Below, one piece after another: positions 13,501 to 25,779 of a DNA stretch of 64,000 nucleotides. The stretch is from Vanilla planifolia (Eukaryota > Streptophyta > Magnoliopsida > Asparagales > Orchidaceae). The stretch is from positions 6,646,626 through 6,710,625 of the forward strand of contig CM043875.1 in the NCBI GenBank assembly GCA_023846275.1. Direction: 5' to 3'. A program made the position numbers and the translations under genes. How positions within the stretch are numbered: the stretch's first letter is position 1; every line of letters starts with the position of its first letter. The notes beneath the pieces were generated by a model that ran no database searches, was not told the origin of the DNA, and saw only the letters and a list, made by a program, of their open reading frames with translations.

Positions 13501-15040
13501 CTGTATACATTGTAATCTGGCTAAATTAAATATCATTATATTTGCAATTATGAAATAAATGGAAGTGTGAAAAAAAACCTAAAATGGATATTTTTCAAAA
13601 AAGATTTATTGCTAGTTATCCTAAAGGATAGAATAAAATACTATGAGTTAAGTAATAATAATTTTACTAGAATTGGATGCAATTTGGTGATAAAACAAAA
13701 GACTAAAGTATTTTGAGAAAATAATAATGTTATATTTGTGTGATAATTTTACTAGAAAAAATATGATAAATATCGATGTTAAAAATTATAAATTGATTTA
13801 GAAATACAGAGCTTGAGTAAGTTGTACCAAAATTTACCTAACTAATTTTGGGAGTCATTTGACATGACAAATGCAAAGAATACAAAACCTTATAAAGTTT
13901 GGATTAAAAATATATTATAACTCTTTATATTATATTAGTCCAATTAAAGGAGGAAAAAAGGTGAGCCTACATGTGAAACTTGCAATTCCTAAGGGAGGCC
14001 AATGGGTGGAGAGAACAAGGGAAGAAAGGGAAGTTTGCATTTGATAAGGTATGAGAAAAAGCTTGATTTGAAGGACCATGGAGGAAATCTTCTAAAGAAA
14101 ATGAGATAATGTTCTTTATTTCACATGTAATGCCTTAGATATTATTATGCATTTAGAAATGAATATTGAATTGATTGTATGGTATTTGAAGGCATGTGAG
14201 CTATTTATTACTTATGAATAGACTATGTGGTGTGATTAAGCATTTAATGATATGACACATTAAACACAAGTACTACGAAATGCAAGAATTGCAAAGATAC
14301 AACATAAAAATGAAATGTGTTCTAATAACCAATGCATTGTGTTATTAAAAAAGAAAAATGTTCTTGAAATGAAATGATTAGTAGCCATGTGGAAAGGAGG
14401 AAAGCTTATAAGAAAAACAAATAGCAAAAATTGGTAAGACAATATAAAAGAAATTGTTGCATTTCTATCTAATAAGATAAAGGATTGAGTTGGTTTTCAA
14501 ACAACTAAGGATTTGTTGAAATTGAGATGACCCTACTAACCACCTAAACCCAAGAAATAAAATAAAAGGATACTAAACTCATTAAAATAAACACTTGGTT
14601 ATGAGAAAAAACTACTACTAAGTAGAAACTAAATAAGAAAAAAAATGACAAATTCAAAAATACACATGAATATTTATTTATGCTTATGAGTGATAAAGCA
14701 TGATAAAGATAATTATGTGTGATGATGATCTTACATTTGATAAGATCCAAATATTGTAATAATTTGCATTTAATGAATGTATTATTTTAACTATTGAGCC
14801 TATGATGGTAACTCAACCTATTTTGTTAATCATTTTAGGTGTCTGAGATGCATACCATAGAATGCCAAGGAATTAATGAGTTTTATTGAATGAAAATATA
14901 AAAGTAAAAGTGCTTGACAAATAAGAATGTGATATGTGCTATTAATTCTTACATATTATGAAACAATGAAATATTTTTTATATACATCAATTGCATGGAC
15001 TTTTGTATTGTGGTTTTTTTTATAATGTAACATTTAATTA
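13500..15040. other. AT-rich insertion-like sequence with LTR-like end
   Basis: No coding content. The phrase around 14785-14850 (ATTGAGCCTATGATGG, later TTTTAGGTGTCTGAGATG) resembles 44657-44730 and, more weakly, 29850-29880 and 33175-33235. These appear to be LTR R/U5-type sequence of one repeat family. Boundaries unknown. Confidence 0.35.
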
Positions 15041-16499
15041 TGATGTTGGAACTAGTATTTTATTTTTATTATCTTTTCCAATTCTTTTATTCTTGTTACC
15101 ATAAGCAGCCATCTTTATACTTGTGATAATCTTCCATCCATTGTCGCCAACTACACCATGGAACCTAGCATTATCTCATTGGTTAACAGAAATGATGTTT
15201 CTCCTTATACATAAAACAATCTTATACCATAAAGCATAAATCATATAACATTAAACAATATAATTTACACATTAGCCTTTCTTAAGACACCTTGTCAACT
15301 AAGTATAATTTACCATCATCGACTAAGTACACTTTGTCATGATTTAATGATACAAAGTCATGTAGCAACTCTTTGTATTGCATTGAATGCAATGATGCAC
15401 TTGAGTTAAGAATCCATGACTAATTCAACTTATCAATGCTTAATATCAAAGCATATTTTATATTACTAGTCATTACATTCATTGAAGCACCATCTAGTTT
15501 CGACCACCCCTCCTTTTTGGAGTGTCTTGTTTCAAATATCCCTTTTTATCACTACAACACAACAGCTCAAGAGAAATTATAACCCTTGAATTTTGGCTCG
15601 TCCAAACTTCTATGTAGAAACCACTTGCTATGCCTTCCGTCTTTTAAGCTCAAGGAAAAGCCAAATGATTCTCTCAACTCCTTACACTTTGGTCTACATT
15701 AGGAATCAAGCAATAGTTTTAGCTTTTTTAGTGACCAATAACATTACTAAAAGTTGCATTCCAACTCAAGAAAACACAAAAAAAAGTCAAGGCCTTCATT
15801 TTGTCATCAAAGTCAATCTTGACTAAGCTCAGCAATGTTGTTATGATATTAAAATCATTAACATGATTAGTGACAGAAGCTCAATCCTCCATCTTCAGAA
15901 CAATCAACTATTACATCAAACGGATTTTTATAAAACAAATCACATAATCCTTTCATCAAATCCCACAATTGTTTTCTTCTTATAACCTTAAAAGTCTACA
16001 CCCCTTACAACTACAAGAAACACTACTCTTAATGCCTAAAAACTAATCAAGTCCTCTATGTGTTTCATGGACTCGAGCTTTACTTTAAACAACAATTGGC
16101 ATAAGTTGCACTAACAGGTAAGTACTTTGATTGTATCTTTCAAAAGACAATCTTTGTGATGCCAACACTAGAGGATCTAGAATAACCAAACATACACAAT
16201 GCCTAAGTTTACCATAGATTGTGGACCAAATAAACAAGAGTCTAAAAAGAGTGTGAATGAGAACTTTAAAATGTCTGAGTTACAAAGTTGTGAGGAATCA
16301 TTTATAAGACAAAGATGTTTTTGCTTTTGCTCCAGATGCCAAGCACTTATGTTAAAAAGTTTCTCTCATTGTTTTTTTAAATCATTATTTTATGTTTGAC
16401 ATTAGTTTTAAGTTGAAGGTCATTTTAGAATTTTTATTTACAATTAGAGTTATGTTTTGTAACATCTTTAATCTCTTAAAAAAAGGAAATGAAAGATGA

Positions 16500-18637
16500 T
16501 CTTTTTAGTCTTTATGAAATATAAGAAACCCTCCAACTTAATCTAATGCATGAGCACACGATAGAATTTTCCAAAGAAGATATAAGATTGCCTTCTCTTT
16601 ATTTGAATCTCAATCCAACTCTGCTAATCGTCAAATTTCACTAGTCAAACTCCAACACTCACTATCCGTGTGGCCTTGCTCTTAATCTTTAATCCCTCAC
16701 AAAGGAGCATCCTCCACCACCAACAATACCAAACCCTGGCCTAGACCTAATCCTATGTTGCGATCAAAACGACATTGTTCTCCACGTTCAAGCTCTAATC
16801 CCCCACCTCCATCACAATTGCCTGCTCCTCTAGTGAAACCACTATAATACCAAAACCACGATTCCCCGTTCTCAACACCACTCTATGAACATCAACAATC
16901 AACATCACCTAGTCTCTCCCGAACCAATGTAATTGTACGTATTAGAGACCATTCCCAATAGCTGCCCCGCCCAACAAGAGTGACTCCCCTTCCTAAGGAC
17001 ATGCTTGCACCATCACCTTATGATATCAAAGCATCTTCACCAATTTACCCATAAAAATGTCAATTTGAACTTCATCATCATCATCCATTGCTGTCTTTAA
17101 AGAATAAGTCAACACCAATTTGCAAACATAAAACTTTGTACAATAAACTTCTAGACCTCATTGTTCTAACACACTTCCTAGAAAAGTATCACAAATCTTG
17201 CTTAGCTTACAAACAAACTCCTTGAGGTAATTCCATAATTAAATCTCTTAAGCTCAATTACCTATGATTAAATCACTTCAACCAAGACAATGAAATATAC
17301 AAGATAGAAATGAAAGACAAAATACAATAATGCAAAGAAAAATAAAACACAAGATAAAAGAAGGGTAAAAGATCTAAATAAAAATCCAAACAATAGAAAC
17401 TATAGGTTTACTCTGAAAGATCTTCACTAGAATTTGAATATAAGTTACAAACTTCTCTTGGAGCTTTGCACTTATAATGATTGTAGCAACACTCACAATA
17501 GAGCTTGGGAGGAAGAAAAAAAACCAAAATTTCTTATTCTTTTTCGCTTAACTTCTCGCATCAATATTTTTCTTCTTATATATCTTCCAAAGTAGTTTTT
17601 AGTGTCCACATCAAAGCACAACTCGTTAAGAAATTGAATTTCTCCACTCCAGACATCCAAACCATAACTTCTTATTAACCCACTTCTAAAAAGTCATGCT
17701 AGCATCATAATCGAACTCTTCCACATCATAAATTTTTGCGTCGATACATTTGTATACCCATCTAAAAGAGCTTGTAAAACTATGCTATGTTCATGCCAAA
17801 TTGTGATACATGCCAAGTTTTAGTAATTTACTATTGAAAACATTTATCATATAAGCATTGCATTATCCTTCTTGTATAAAACTTCACATCCATATCGGAC
17901 TCTATATTTTAACAATTCAATTACAAACCAAACCTAAGTCTATAGCAATTGATAAAATTGTACTAATAAAGAAGGCACAAAAAAGTATGACAAATATAAC
18001 ATAAACTATACTCTTTCTTAAATTTCAAAAAAACCAAAAAAAACACTCAAATTTATCTCTAGTGAACAAGATTCATAAAAAAAACGATACATCTAAACAT
18101 AGGACTCCACAAACAACAACAAAAAATACCACAATGGAACTCCAAAATCATGTCAACTGATCCAAGTCATCATTAAAATCAAGAAGCAAAAAAGATCAAA
18201 GATTCTTGAATTCTCTTAATCCCTCTCAATTGAAAGCCATGCCCATGCTTAAACTCTTGTCTGTTTTTGCATGATGTAACATTCTTTATATATATGGAAA
18301 CCTATCAATTATTGGCTTCCAATGAAATGACAATGGAATTGACACTTGAAAAGTCGTGCATGCCACACAACATATCAATACTTTTTATACATATGTTCAA
18401 TCACTTCAATAATAAAATGATTTAAATATTCAATTCATGTAGTTAATCTCCAAATAAGGAGTAAAATATATTCAAATTCCAATTAAATATATTAAAAATA
18501 AATATCCATCAATTAGGTTTGTTATGTTCAACAAATTATATGTTAAATTTAAAATTTGAATAATCAATGATAAAAGTAAAATCACAACACAAGAAGACAA
18601 AACTAAACAAGTCATAAAGATTAGGATAGCATGCTAC
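16500..18637. other. downstream / intron sequence of the amidase gene; missing exon not found
   Basis: 16560-17160 is unusually C-rich on the plus strand but gives no recognisable protein. 17160-18637 is AT-rich. I looked on the minus strand for the expected C-terminal glycosylasparaginase exon (motifs such as CYQVVESM, DFVGA, HAGAC) and saw none. Confidence 0.45.
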
Positions 18638-21600
18638 CATGGAAGAAACCGCATCATGATATCACCATCTCCACTTGCACCACAAGCGCCAACCTCGTCA
18701 TCAGCATATGCTGAAGATCCCGCTATAGGTCCATCACCCACCCTGGTAGAAAGACAATATAACTAAATTCACAAACACATTAGGGCAGAAAAATAGTCCC
18801 AATAAACGTTTAAATTTGGCAAAGTTCACTAAATAAGCTGGTTTTTTCTGCTAAAATTACCAATAAGCTGCATTTAAATCTACATGTCTATGAAAGAGAA
18901 TCTTTAATTTAAGCAATTATTGTAGCCATTATACAAGATTGGAACAACCTTCCAGGAACCTTAAATGTAGCACCATTTGTAGACGTACCAACTGCTATTT
19001 TTCCAGCCTGAAAACACCAGACAAAGATTCATAGTTGGTTCACAACATATTCAAGGAGCACTACTTCAATACGTGTAGGCATACTTTATCTATAACAGCC
19101 ATGGATATCGTGTCATGGTTATGATAATTGAAAGGCACAGAATTTGAAAGCATGGCTTCAAAACTGTTGCCTTCTGACCAATTTTGAATACAGTTTATCG
19201 CTGGAGAAGATGCACAGGAATTTCCATCTGAAATTGATGCAACATTTCCCAAATGATAAGGACCACAGGAGTTAATAGGTATGACATTCTTCCGAAAGTT
19301 TGGTTGGCATAACTTTGCCTTCCATCTTATCCACTTCTCGATGGATTCAGGTGAGCTCAGATTTGTGGGACCTGGAAGACCCATTGAAACTGCAAAAATC
19401 GAGGCTTTTTCACCAACAATCAATGAATGCTTTGTGTGATCCATGACTAACTTAGCAGCTTTTATGCCATCCTTCACATATCTCATAGAAGCCACAGCCC
19501 CAACCTCCATTGTTGTCTAGAAGAATCCTAAAACAATTTATAGGTCATAGCCTTTCACTTACATGAAAGCATGCATTAAACTTCAATTCCTCTTAAAAAA
19601 ACAAAATAAATGAAAGGTCGTTTGCATTACCCCATTCATAACAAGAGCATCTATTGTAGTTTCTCCATTTTCGTCAGGACTTCCACCAGGTCCAACTATG
19701 CAGTAGCAGAAAAAAAAAAGAATTGAATAAGCACTGGGAAATTATACAATTCCTACTGCTTATTAAGGAATGGTCAACAAATTCAGGACGGCCATAACAA
19801 ATAGAGAGAGCAATGTTTGCTATGAAGACAGATGGACAGCTTAAGCACTCAGACCTACAAGGCCAAGAGATACACAACAAACATGAAGGTCAAATAAATA
19901 TATGAAAACCATGCAAAACTGTACACAAAATTTATTAAAAAGTATCAGGAACACAGAGATTGCCTTGTCACAAATCAAAGACAACAGTATAATTGTATCT
20001 TGGTTTCTTCTAGCTAGCAAAACTAAAAAAATAAAAATAAAAAAATCTTTCAAGAGGAAAGCCTTCATCAAAGTTACATGAATTATTATGCAGAATTCCA
20101 AAGTTGCAGTTAATCATAATGAATCTGAAAATACAAAAGTTCTTCTAATAAATCTCAACCATTGATTCAAAATGCTAACATGTGACAGACATTAACGATG
20201 AACACCTGATCTCTCAAGGCAAGGCCTAGAGGTCAAACTCTCAAGGCCAAACCCTCAAGGACAGCTTCTCGAAGCCAACGTATCAAAGGTAGCTCTTCAA
20301 CACCTGCTCTTCAAAGATGTTCTTCAAAGCAATGCAGATTTAGCTTCTCTAAGCCACAAAGCTTCACCCGTCGGTTATAATTGATTACGTCACGTCAACA
20401 ATAATTATATTCTTACTTGATAGTTAGAACCAATTAACCACATCAAAAAAAGTCTACCTATCCCATGCAACTAAACCATTATAATTGTTTAATAGAATAA
20501 CAACTATAATATTCCAATATGCTAAATAATATCAATATGCATCATTAACTTCATTAACTATAAATAAACCCCTTAAAGGTCAAATTCAAATCCAAAGCTC
20601 AAGTATGTATTTGCTCTCTATGTGCCACCCTTCTTCATGAAGAGTTCTAACTTAGTACATTTTTCACTTTCTTATACTTTGGTTATCCTCAACCTACGAA
20701 GATCTAAGCTTTCTCTTTCTCTCACTCCTTTGTAATATTCTCAGGCATTTCTCAATAAAATAAGTTTCTACTACAGTCCATAGAATCCAAAATCAGATCA
20801 ACATTTCTCTAATGCAACTTGTACAACGATAACAAGAAAATTGAAAAAAGAACTAAGTGAGATAAAACTTTGCACTCAATAGGAAAACTTATTTATCTCC
20901 ACAATCAAGAGGCAATAATCCAAATCATCTACCTCAATCATCATCCATCTCTAATATTTCTCCTTCCACACTTAACCCTCTCTTCCAACAATAGTTGGAA
21001 TGTTTCATAAAAGCCCTCTCCACTCTCCCATTTCTAATAATCAAACAACTCAAAATCAAGCCAATTACTCCTTTAAAATATCTAATCCTATCAAACCAAT
21101 TCCAAAGACCCAAGAAGATACACCACAACATGTGACCCTCTCCACCTTACCTTTACTTCTATAGACTTGGCATCACATCCTCTCTCAACTTCAACTAATA
21201 TATACTCTACCTATTCCTTGCAAAGAAACTTAATGTACTTAAAGACCTTTCATGGTTTGTAGGAGCATGGCTTCGATCCACTTATGAAATAGTCAGCAAG
21301 TACAAGAAAGAAGCACAAGCCCCAAGAAGCTTTCAAGAAGTGGCCACAACAATCCATGCCCCAGAGTGCAAACAACCAGATTGCATCAATGGGGCATAGA
21401 ACAAAGCTAACAGTTGGCACTGGACATGCTTTTGTCAAACTCCTCTATGCCTCCCCCGATTAACGATCAATAATAACCCTAGTAGATGATCCTTGTAGAA
21501 AGGGTTCACCCATATGCTTGGCTACCACACTCACCATCATGGATCATTCTGAGAACTCCTTAGACCACACTTTGCTAATGACACTTCAACAAGCAAATGT

Positions 21601-23951
21601 TAAAAGATCTCTAAAATAACTACCTTTTGATTAGAAGTAGCATGTCAGAGGATGAACAAATTATCTTATTTTCCTAAAAGGGGAAGAAACAATATCATTA
21701 CATGAAAAAATTATTAGGTCGTCCAACCAAGAGGGCTATGGATTGACAAGCATGAGCTACAAGGCAAAATGGGTTGAGGCGAATAGCTACTTTATCACCG
21801 AGTCCCATGCGCCAAATTTGACCAAGAAATTTGCTTATCAATCTTACTTGCATGGAATGTAAGAGAGACCGACCACACTGAACACGATCAAGGACCTTCA
21901 CACAAAATCCCTATACAGCATGATCACCTCATCCTTTACGTCAAAGTTTCATTTGACCTATTCAATGATGAGTTGTAAATCCCTGAAGATATGAAGCACA
22001 CACGTGCTCCATCCCCAACTAAAATGCATCCCTATTAACACAATTTCATGAGCTTGGTTGTTGGTTGCTAAGAAAAGTAGGTGCAACTTGTCTTGCATGA
22101 TGAGTCCAATACGGCAAACGGAGACAATGTCTACACTGTAGTACTCAATAGGAGCTCCGTTGACAAATAGCACCTATGCTGGGAAAGAGCATCTACAACT
22201 GAGAGCTCAATGACAAAATCTTCCAAGGTCTATAAGGATTGCAACAAATAGAAAAAACATAGATTTCTAAGAAGCAAAAGAATAAGTATTGCTATAAAAG
22301 CTAAGATTGGGGGGAGAGAAAAAAAGTCTCATGACTATGAAAAAAAAAATCTAAAGACAAAAGTTCCAAAAAAAACCTTTTCTATGAAGATGAGTTATGG
22401 AATTTATAAGAGAGCACTAAGACAGATAAATCTTACTTAGGGTTTATAAAGTGGCTATTGTCAAAAGATGATTTTTGACTAGCCAAGCCAAATAACAAAT
22501 TCTATTAGCCAAAGAAGGATTTGGAGCATTAAACACCCATTCAATACCCAAATATGGGCAATTTCAAAATAGAAATAAGAGACTAAAGATTTTAAGCAAA
22601 ATTGGGAGAGCCTAATCAAAACAAAAAGGGCAAGACAATGGGCAACCTGGTGAAGGAGCGGCTCAACTAACCTAATCAAGTGGCATGACCAAGCCTTGAG
22701 AGGAAAAGGAGGGATTCAGGTAAAATACAATCATAGATACTTAGCCTCAAGCATTTCTCCCTGCGAGATCTAGACAAGAAGCATGCAAGGAGCATCAAGA
22801 AAAGAATTTGATAAGGTGTGAGGGGCACAATGGAGCAAACCTAGATGCTAGTTAGTTAAAGGACTTGGCAATATTCAAAAGGCTCGCTTGTGTGCTTCTC
22901 TAAGAAGAGTCAAGGATATCTAGCCACGCAGATGTCGCATGGTTAAACAAGATTAAAGGACACAATTGCAAATTGCCACAACAATTTCCAAGCCAATTCT
23001 TTGTTAACTGCCTCTAAGCTCATTCATGGACAAGAAACTTTATTTCTCAATAACAACATCTGCACTTACTTTACGATAAAAAACTTAAACTTAGATGACA
23101 ACCTCCAAATCTTCCAATGACATAGACTTGTCAAAAATGTTTTCTTGAAGCAATTTCCAAATTAGGCCTTGCTTAACTTTTTAGACTCCCCTACTCACCA
23201 TACCAACAATCAAGGCTTCAGTACCTTATTTGTCTCAGTTGCCTGAAAAAATCCTGAGTCATGAGATATTTATGACTATCTGAGATCAACCAACCCTAGG
23301 ACCAAGATCTCAAAGATGAAAAGCAGGCACCCTAGTGCAGTCTCTAGGAGATTGTAGTTTTCACATTCTTTATTTTCCATAATAAAATTCACTCCCTTTC
23401 ACCTTCACTGGTTTTCTTGGCTTTTCGTGCACATTTTCCCTCTTCCACGCTCTCGTTTCAAATTCCCCCTCAAATCAAGTCTAACCACTAGACCCACAAA
23501 CAAAATAGAATTTGACAACTTCAACTAAAACTTCAGTGCACTATAACAGCAACGGAATCAGTCCAGAAAGAATTTAAAATATAATGCAGTTAACCCCCGT
23601 AAACCAAACCTGTGCCATCGCAGCGTAACTCCTCACAGGTAGAACAGCCTTCAACGACGGCATCGACGGCAGAAGATCCGGAGTCAACGACCCTCCAAGC
23701 AGTTCTCACCGCCTCCACAAATGGCCACGTGCTTACCACCATAGGGCAAAGCTCCGAGCCGCTAACAAGCCTAATAAACGCCTGCAGTCACAAAAGCGCA
23801 CAGGCGAAACAAAGTAACCGATGAATAGCAAAACAAAGAGAACCAAAACAGGGACCGTTTTGTTAATCGTGACATAAACCTTCTCTCTAAACAAAACATG
23901 GACGAAGAAAATGAAGAGGAGGCAGCGAGTTCGGAGTGCAGGAGTTGACAT
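18638..23951 (-). CDS. glycosylasparaginase / isoaspartyl-peptidase-type Ntn-hydrolase, 3' end not found
   Basis: This family hydrolyses the GlcNAc-Asn bond or beta-aspartyl peptides/asparagine. It matures by self-cleavage before a threonine nucleophile. Exons on the minus strand, all with GT-AG introns and matching phases: 23951-23880, 23781-23610, 19695-19631, 19516-19085, 19007-18949, 18742-18638. Together they give 301 residues plus two bases. Residues 1-24 look like a signal peptide (basic start, hydrophobic 10-21), pointing to the secretory/vacuolar route. VVSTWPF and the [11 protein letters not shown] cysteine cluster follow. The cleavage site is HD/T with the nucleophile at about T239, then GTSTNG, GRVGDGP and GDGD. 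Residue 290 is Ser where relatives usually have Thr (GATGDGD). The last exon ends in the middle of a Cys codon (RFLP-C). The 70-80 C-terminal residues expected from the family (about 350-360 aa) are not visible to the left. It is either a gene with a very long last intron or a truncated copy. It resembles Arabidopsis At5g61540 from memory. Confidence 0.88.
20180..20810 (+). repeat. LTR-like sequence within the intron
   Basis: Contains many 'CTCAAGG' phrases, then CTATAAATAAAC (near 20560), a C/T-rich transcribed-type stretch and CAATAAAATAAG (near 20752). This order is that of U3, TATA, R and U5 of a plant LTR in plus orientation. No target-site duplication was found, so ends and orientation are tentative. 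Confidence 0.4.
21250..22180 (-). mobile_element. Ty3/gypsy fossil, Tat-like lineage (RNase H then integrase)
   Basis: On the minus strand 22173-21958 resembles the RNase H of Tat-lineage elements ([14 protein letters not shown], then DLQLIIE). 21438-21250 resembles the integrase core ([19 protein letters not shown]). The order and strand are consistent with one element lying in the same sense as the host gene. It is an old fragment with many breaks; its full extent probably covers more of 20.2-23.5 kb. Confidence 0.65.
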
Positions 23952-24007
23952 GATTGGGGTCGATGGTGAAAATCTGTCGGCTGAGCCCGCTTCTAAACAT
24001 AATGGGG

Positions 24008-24017
24008 CTTATATATT
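24008..24017 (-). promoter_or_regulatory. probable TATA box of the amidase gene
   Basis: On the minus strand AATATATAAG lies about 57 bp upstream of the chosen ATG. This predicts transcription starting near 23980 with a very short leader. An ATG at 24000 lies out of frame in or just before the leader. Confidence 0.5.
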
Positions 24018-24019
24018 CT

Positions 24020-24595
24020 AATTGAGGGTTGCCGAGTATTACTTAGTTCATGATCGTTTAAACTCTCTATTTAATTGTCAAGCGAAGGAAGGAGAAAAAC
24101 CAGGGCAAAACATTTTTAAATTTTTGTATTTGATTTAATATAATAGAAATCATTTATTTTTATTTAACTAAAATATTACTTTTTTTATCCTTTGCATGTA
24201 AAAGCAAATAGTATCAATGGTATCACCCATTGTACTCCTTCCATTGGCAATTAATCACATATTGCCAAACTAGTTCTACCTACTCCTAATCATTAACAAC
24301 TAGTGCAATGAAAGATAATAATAAAAAATGATAAGCTGCAAGCCACTTCTAAAATTATAATCTCACTTTTACTTTCAAATCTGTTAAATATCATATAAGA
24401 TAGCTAAATAATATTTTAAAAAATGATTTATCAAATTTCACAATAGAAAGTTGAAATCTCACTTCTCTCTAATTTTATGATAAATCAAACGAACTTTAAA
24501 AGTATGAAATGATTACTTTTATGAATATACTTACAATGTTTATAAATTTTTTGATATTTTCTAATAAATGCTAAAATGTTTTATAAAAAAATATA
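24020..24595. other. upstream flank of the amidase gene, AT-rich
   Basis: No gene or repeat was recognised. It should contain any distal promoter of the amidase gene. Confidence 0.4.
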
Positions 24596-24599
24596 TTTT

Positions 24600-25640
24600 T
24601 CTTTTTTTCATTGTCTATCGAGACTTTTTTTATGAGAAGAGAGAAGTAAGGAAAAAAGAATTCAAACATAGAAAAAAAATGGTTCAAATAACTAAACCAA
24701 CTGACCAAATTAGCTTGTCAATGAGACATGCAACAAATGACTAAACATTTGTGCTAAACACACATCATACTCAACCAGATCAATGATTCATGCACCATTG
24801 ATCAAACATAATTTGAGGACTATATCATTTGGTCTCTTATATGATCATTGATTTAACAAAACCCATAAGACACCCGAACTCTCTTAGAGTTGTGCTCAAA
24901 ATCACAAACCAAACATAAATTGCATTGTAATTACAACTTGTTAACCCCCTAGCTAACCTTGCTTACCCACAAAATTTCTATTAAATAAATATGTTGCCTC
25001 ACCTAACTAATCATTAACTGCTCTTTAAACCAGATCCTCACCCAATTTACTTAACCATTTACAAGCACCAAGCTACCAAAACCCCTAAGCAAACTCGTGA
25101 CCCGTTTGAGCCTAAAAAGAACTAAAAATCTCTCTCTTAAATATTTGAACCAAGTCAGTGAAGTTGATTGAGACTAAGTTACTCATACTGGCCATGCAAC
25201 CCAATATTGACCCACTGGAGCACTATATCACTTAAACCAATCTCTGAGCCACTTCATACCTAAACCTTGACATATGACTCAACAATTTAAATCAGTCAAG
25301 CCAAAATTGAGTTACGAAAAGCTTAGATTGGACATGCCAAGCCTAAACCAAGTAAAACTAATCAAGATTTTATATAAACTCAGATAAATTAAATCTAATT
25401 TAAACAAGATTAAAACCATCTTAGTTAAAGTATTTGGAAGTATTTTTGAACAACTTTTAAGACAAAATGATCAAAATTTTAAAAACATTTAAAAGAGACT
25501 AAAAAACATTTTGGAAAATAATGATAGTTATTTTAAATAAAAATTTTGTGAACTTTTCTATAAAAATAATTTTTGTATATTTTTTAAAACATAACTTGCG
25601 ACTAATTCTTTAAGAAACGATAATATGAAGTGTAGTGACC
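24600..25640 (+). repeat. dispersed repeat, copy 1 (about 1 kb)
   Basis: Collinear with 31060-32050. Shared phrases include 'ATGATCATTGATTT', 'AGACAC(C/T)', 'CCAGATCCT' and 'AACAACTTTTAAG(A/C)CAAAAT'. The copies are strongly diverged. Similarity ends on the right near 25600, just before the solo LTR. Probably an old LTR or non-autonomous element; no coding content. Confidence 0.6.
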
Positions 25641-25774
25641 TGTGGCAATCTGTATTGACCCCTCATCAACCTTTTTGGATTTTAGTGTTATATGGGGATG
25701 TACGACAGCAGTGAGACTATATTCATGATGATTTCATCAAAAGAATTTTTATCATTTTACTTGGTTATGTGGTA

Positions 25775-25779
25775 GTGTT
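25775..25779. repeat. 5-bp target-site duplication, left copy (GTGTT)
   Basis: Directly precedes TGTCAAGCCC at 25780 and is repeated at 26791-26795. Confidence 0.7.

Larger units (their letters stand above)
11200..16500 (-). mobile_element. old Ty1/copia fossil, minus strand, interrupted by later insertions
   Basis: On the minus strand a gag-type zinc-knuckle-like segment lies near 15490-15570. A protease-like segment follows at about 15280-15425 (SWILNSSASLH, compare the copia SWILDSGASxH). Integrase-like sequence lies at about 12400-12640 (LDHIHIDV, YVIFINDSTKKVWA). The order gag, protease, integrase is right for Ty1/copia. The gap of about 2.6 kb between protease and integrase is filled by unrelated sequence. 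LTRs were not identified; 16500-17150 is a candidate flank. Old and broken. Confidence 0.6.
19696..23609 (-). other. 3.9-kb intron of the amidase gene, filled by retroelement remains
   Basis: Bounded by a GTTTGG donor and a TGCATAG acceptor. The phase is exact: G ends one exon and TT opens the next, making Val in GTVGPGG. The interior holds LTR-like sequence (20180-20810), a Ty3 pol fossil (21250-22180) and another LTR-tail-like stretch near 23340-23480 with an AATAAAATTC signal. Confidence 0.75.

Noticed and set aside
23733-23879. unspliced continuation of the first amidase exon
   Set aside because: It runs out of frame with VVSTWPF. A GTTTATG donor and CTGCAG acceptor (98-bp intron) restore the family sequence in phase.
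23951-24000. upstream ATG at 24000 (minus strand) as start of the amidase
   Set aside because: Out of frame with the signal-peptide exon and too close to the TATA-like sequence. The ATG at 23951 gives a plausible signal peptide and exact splice phase.
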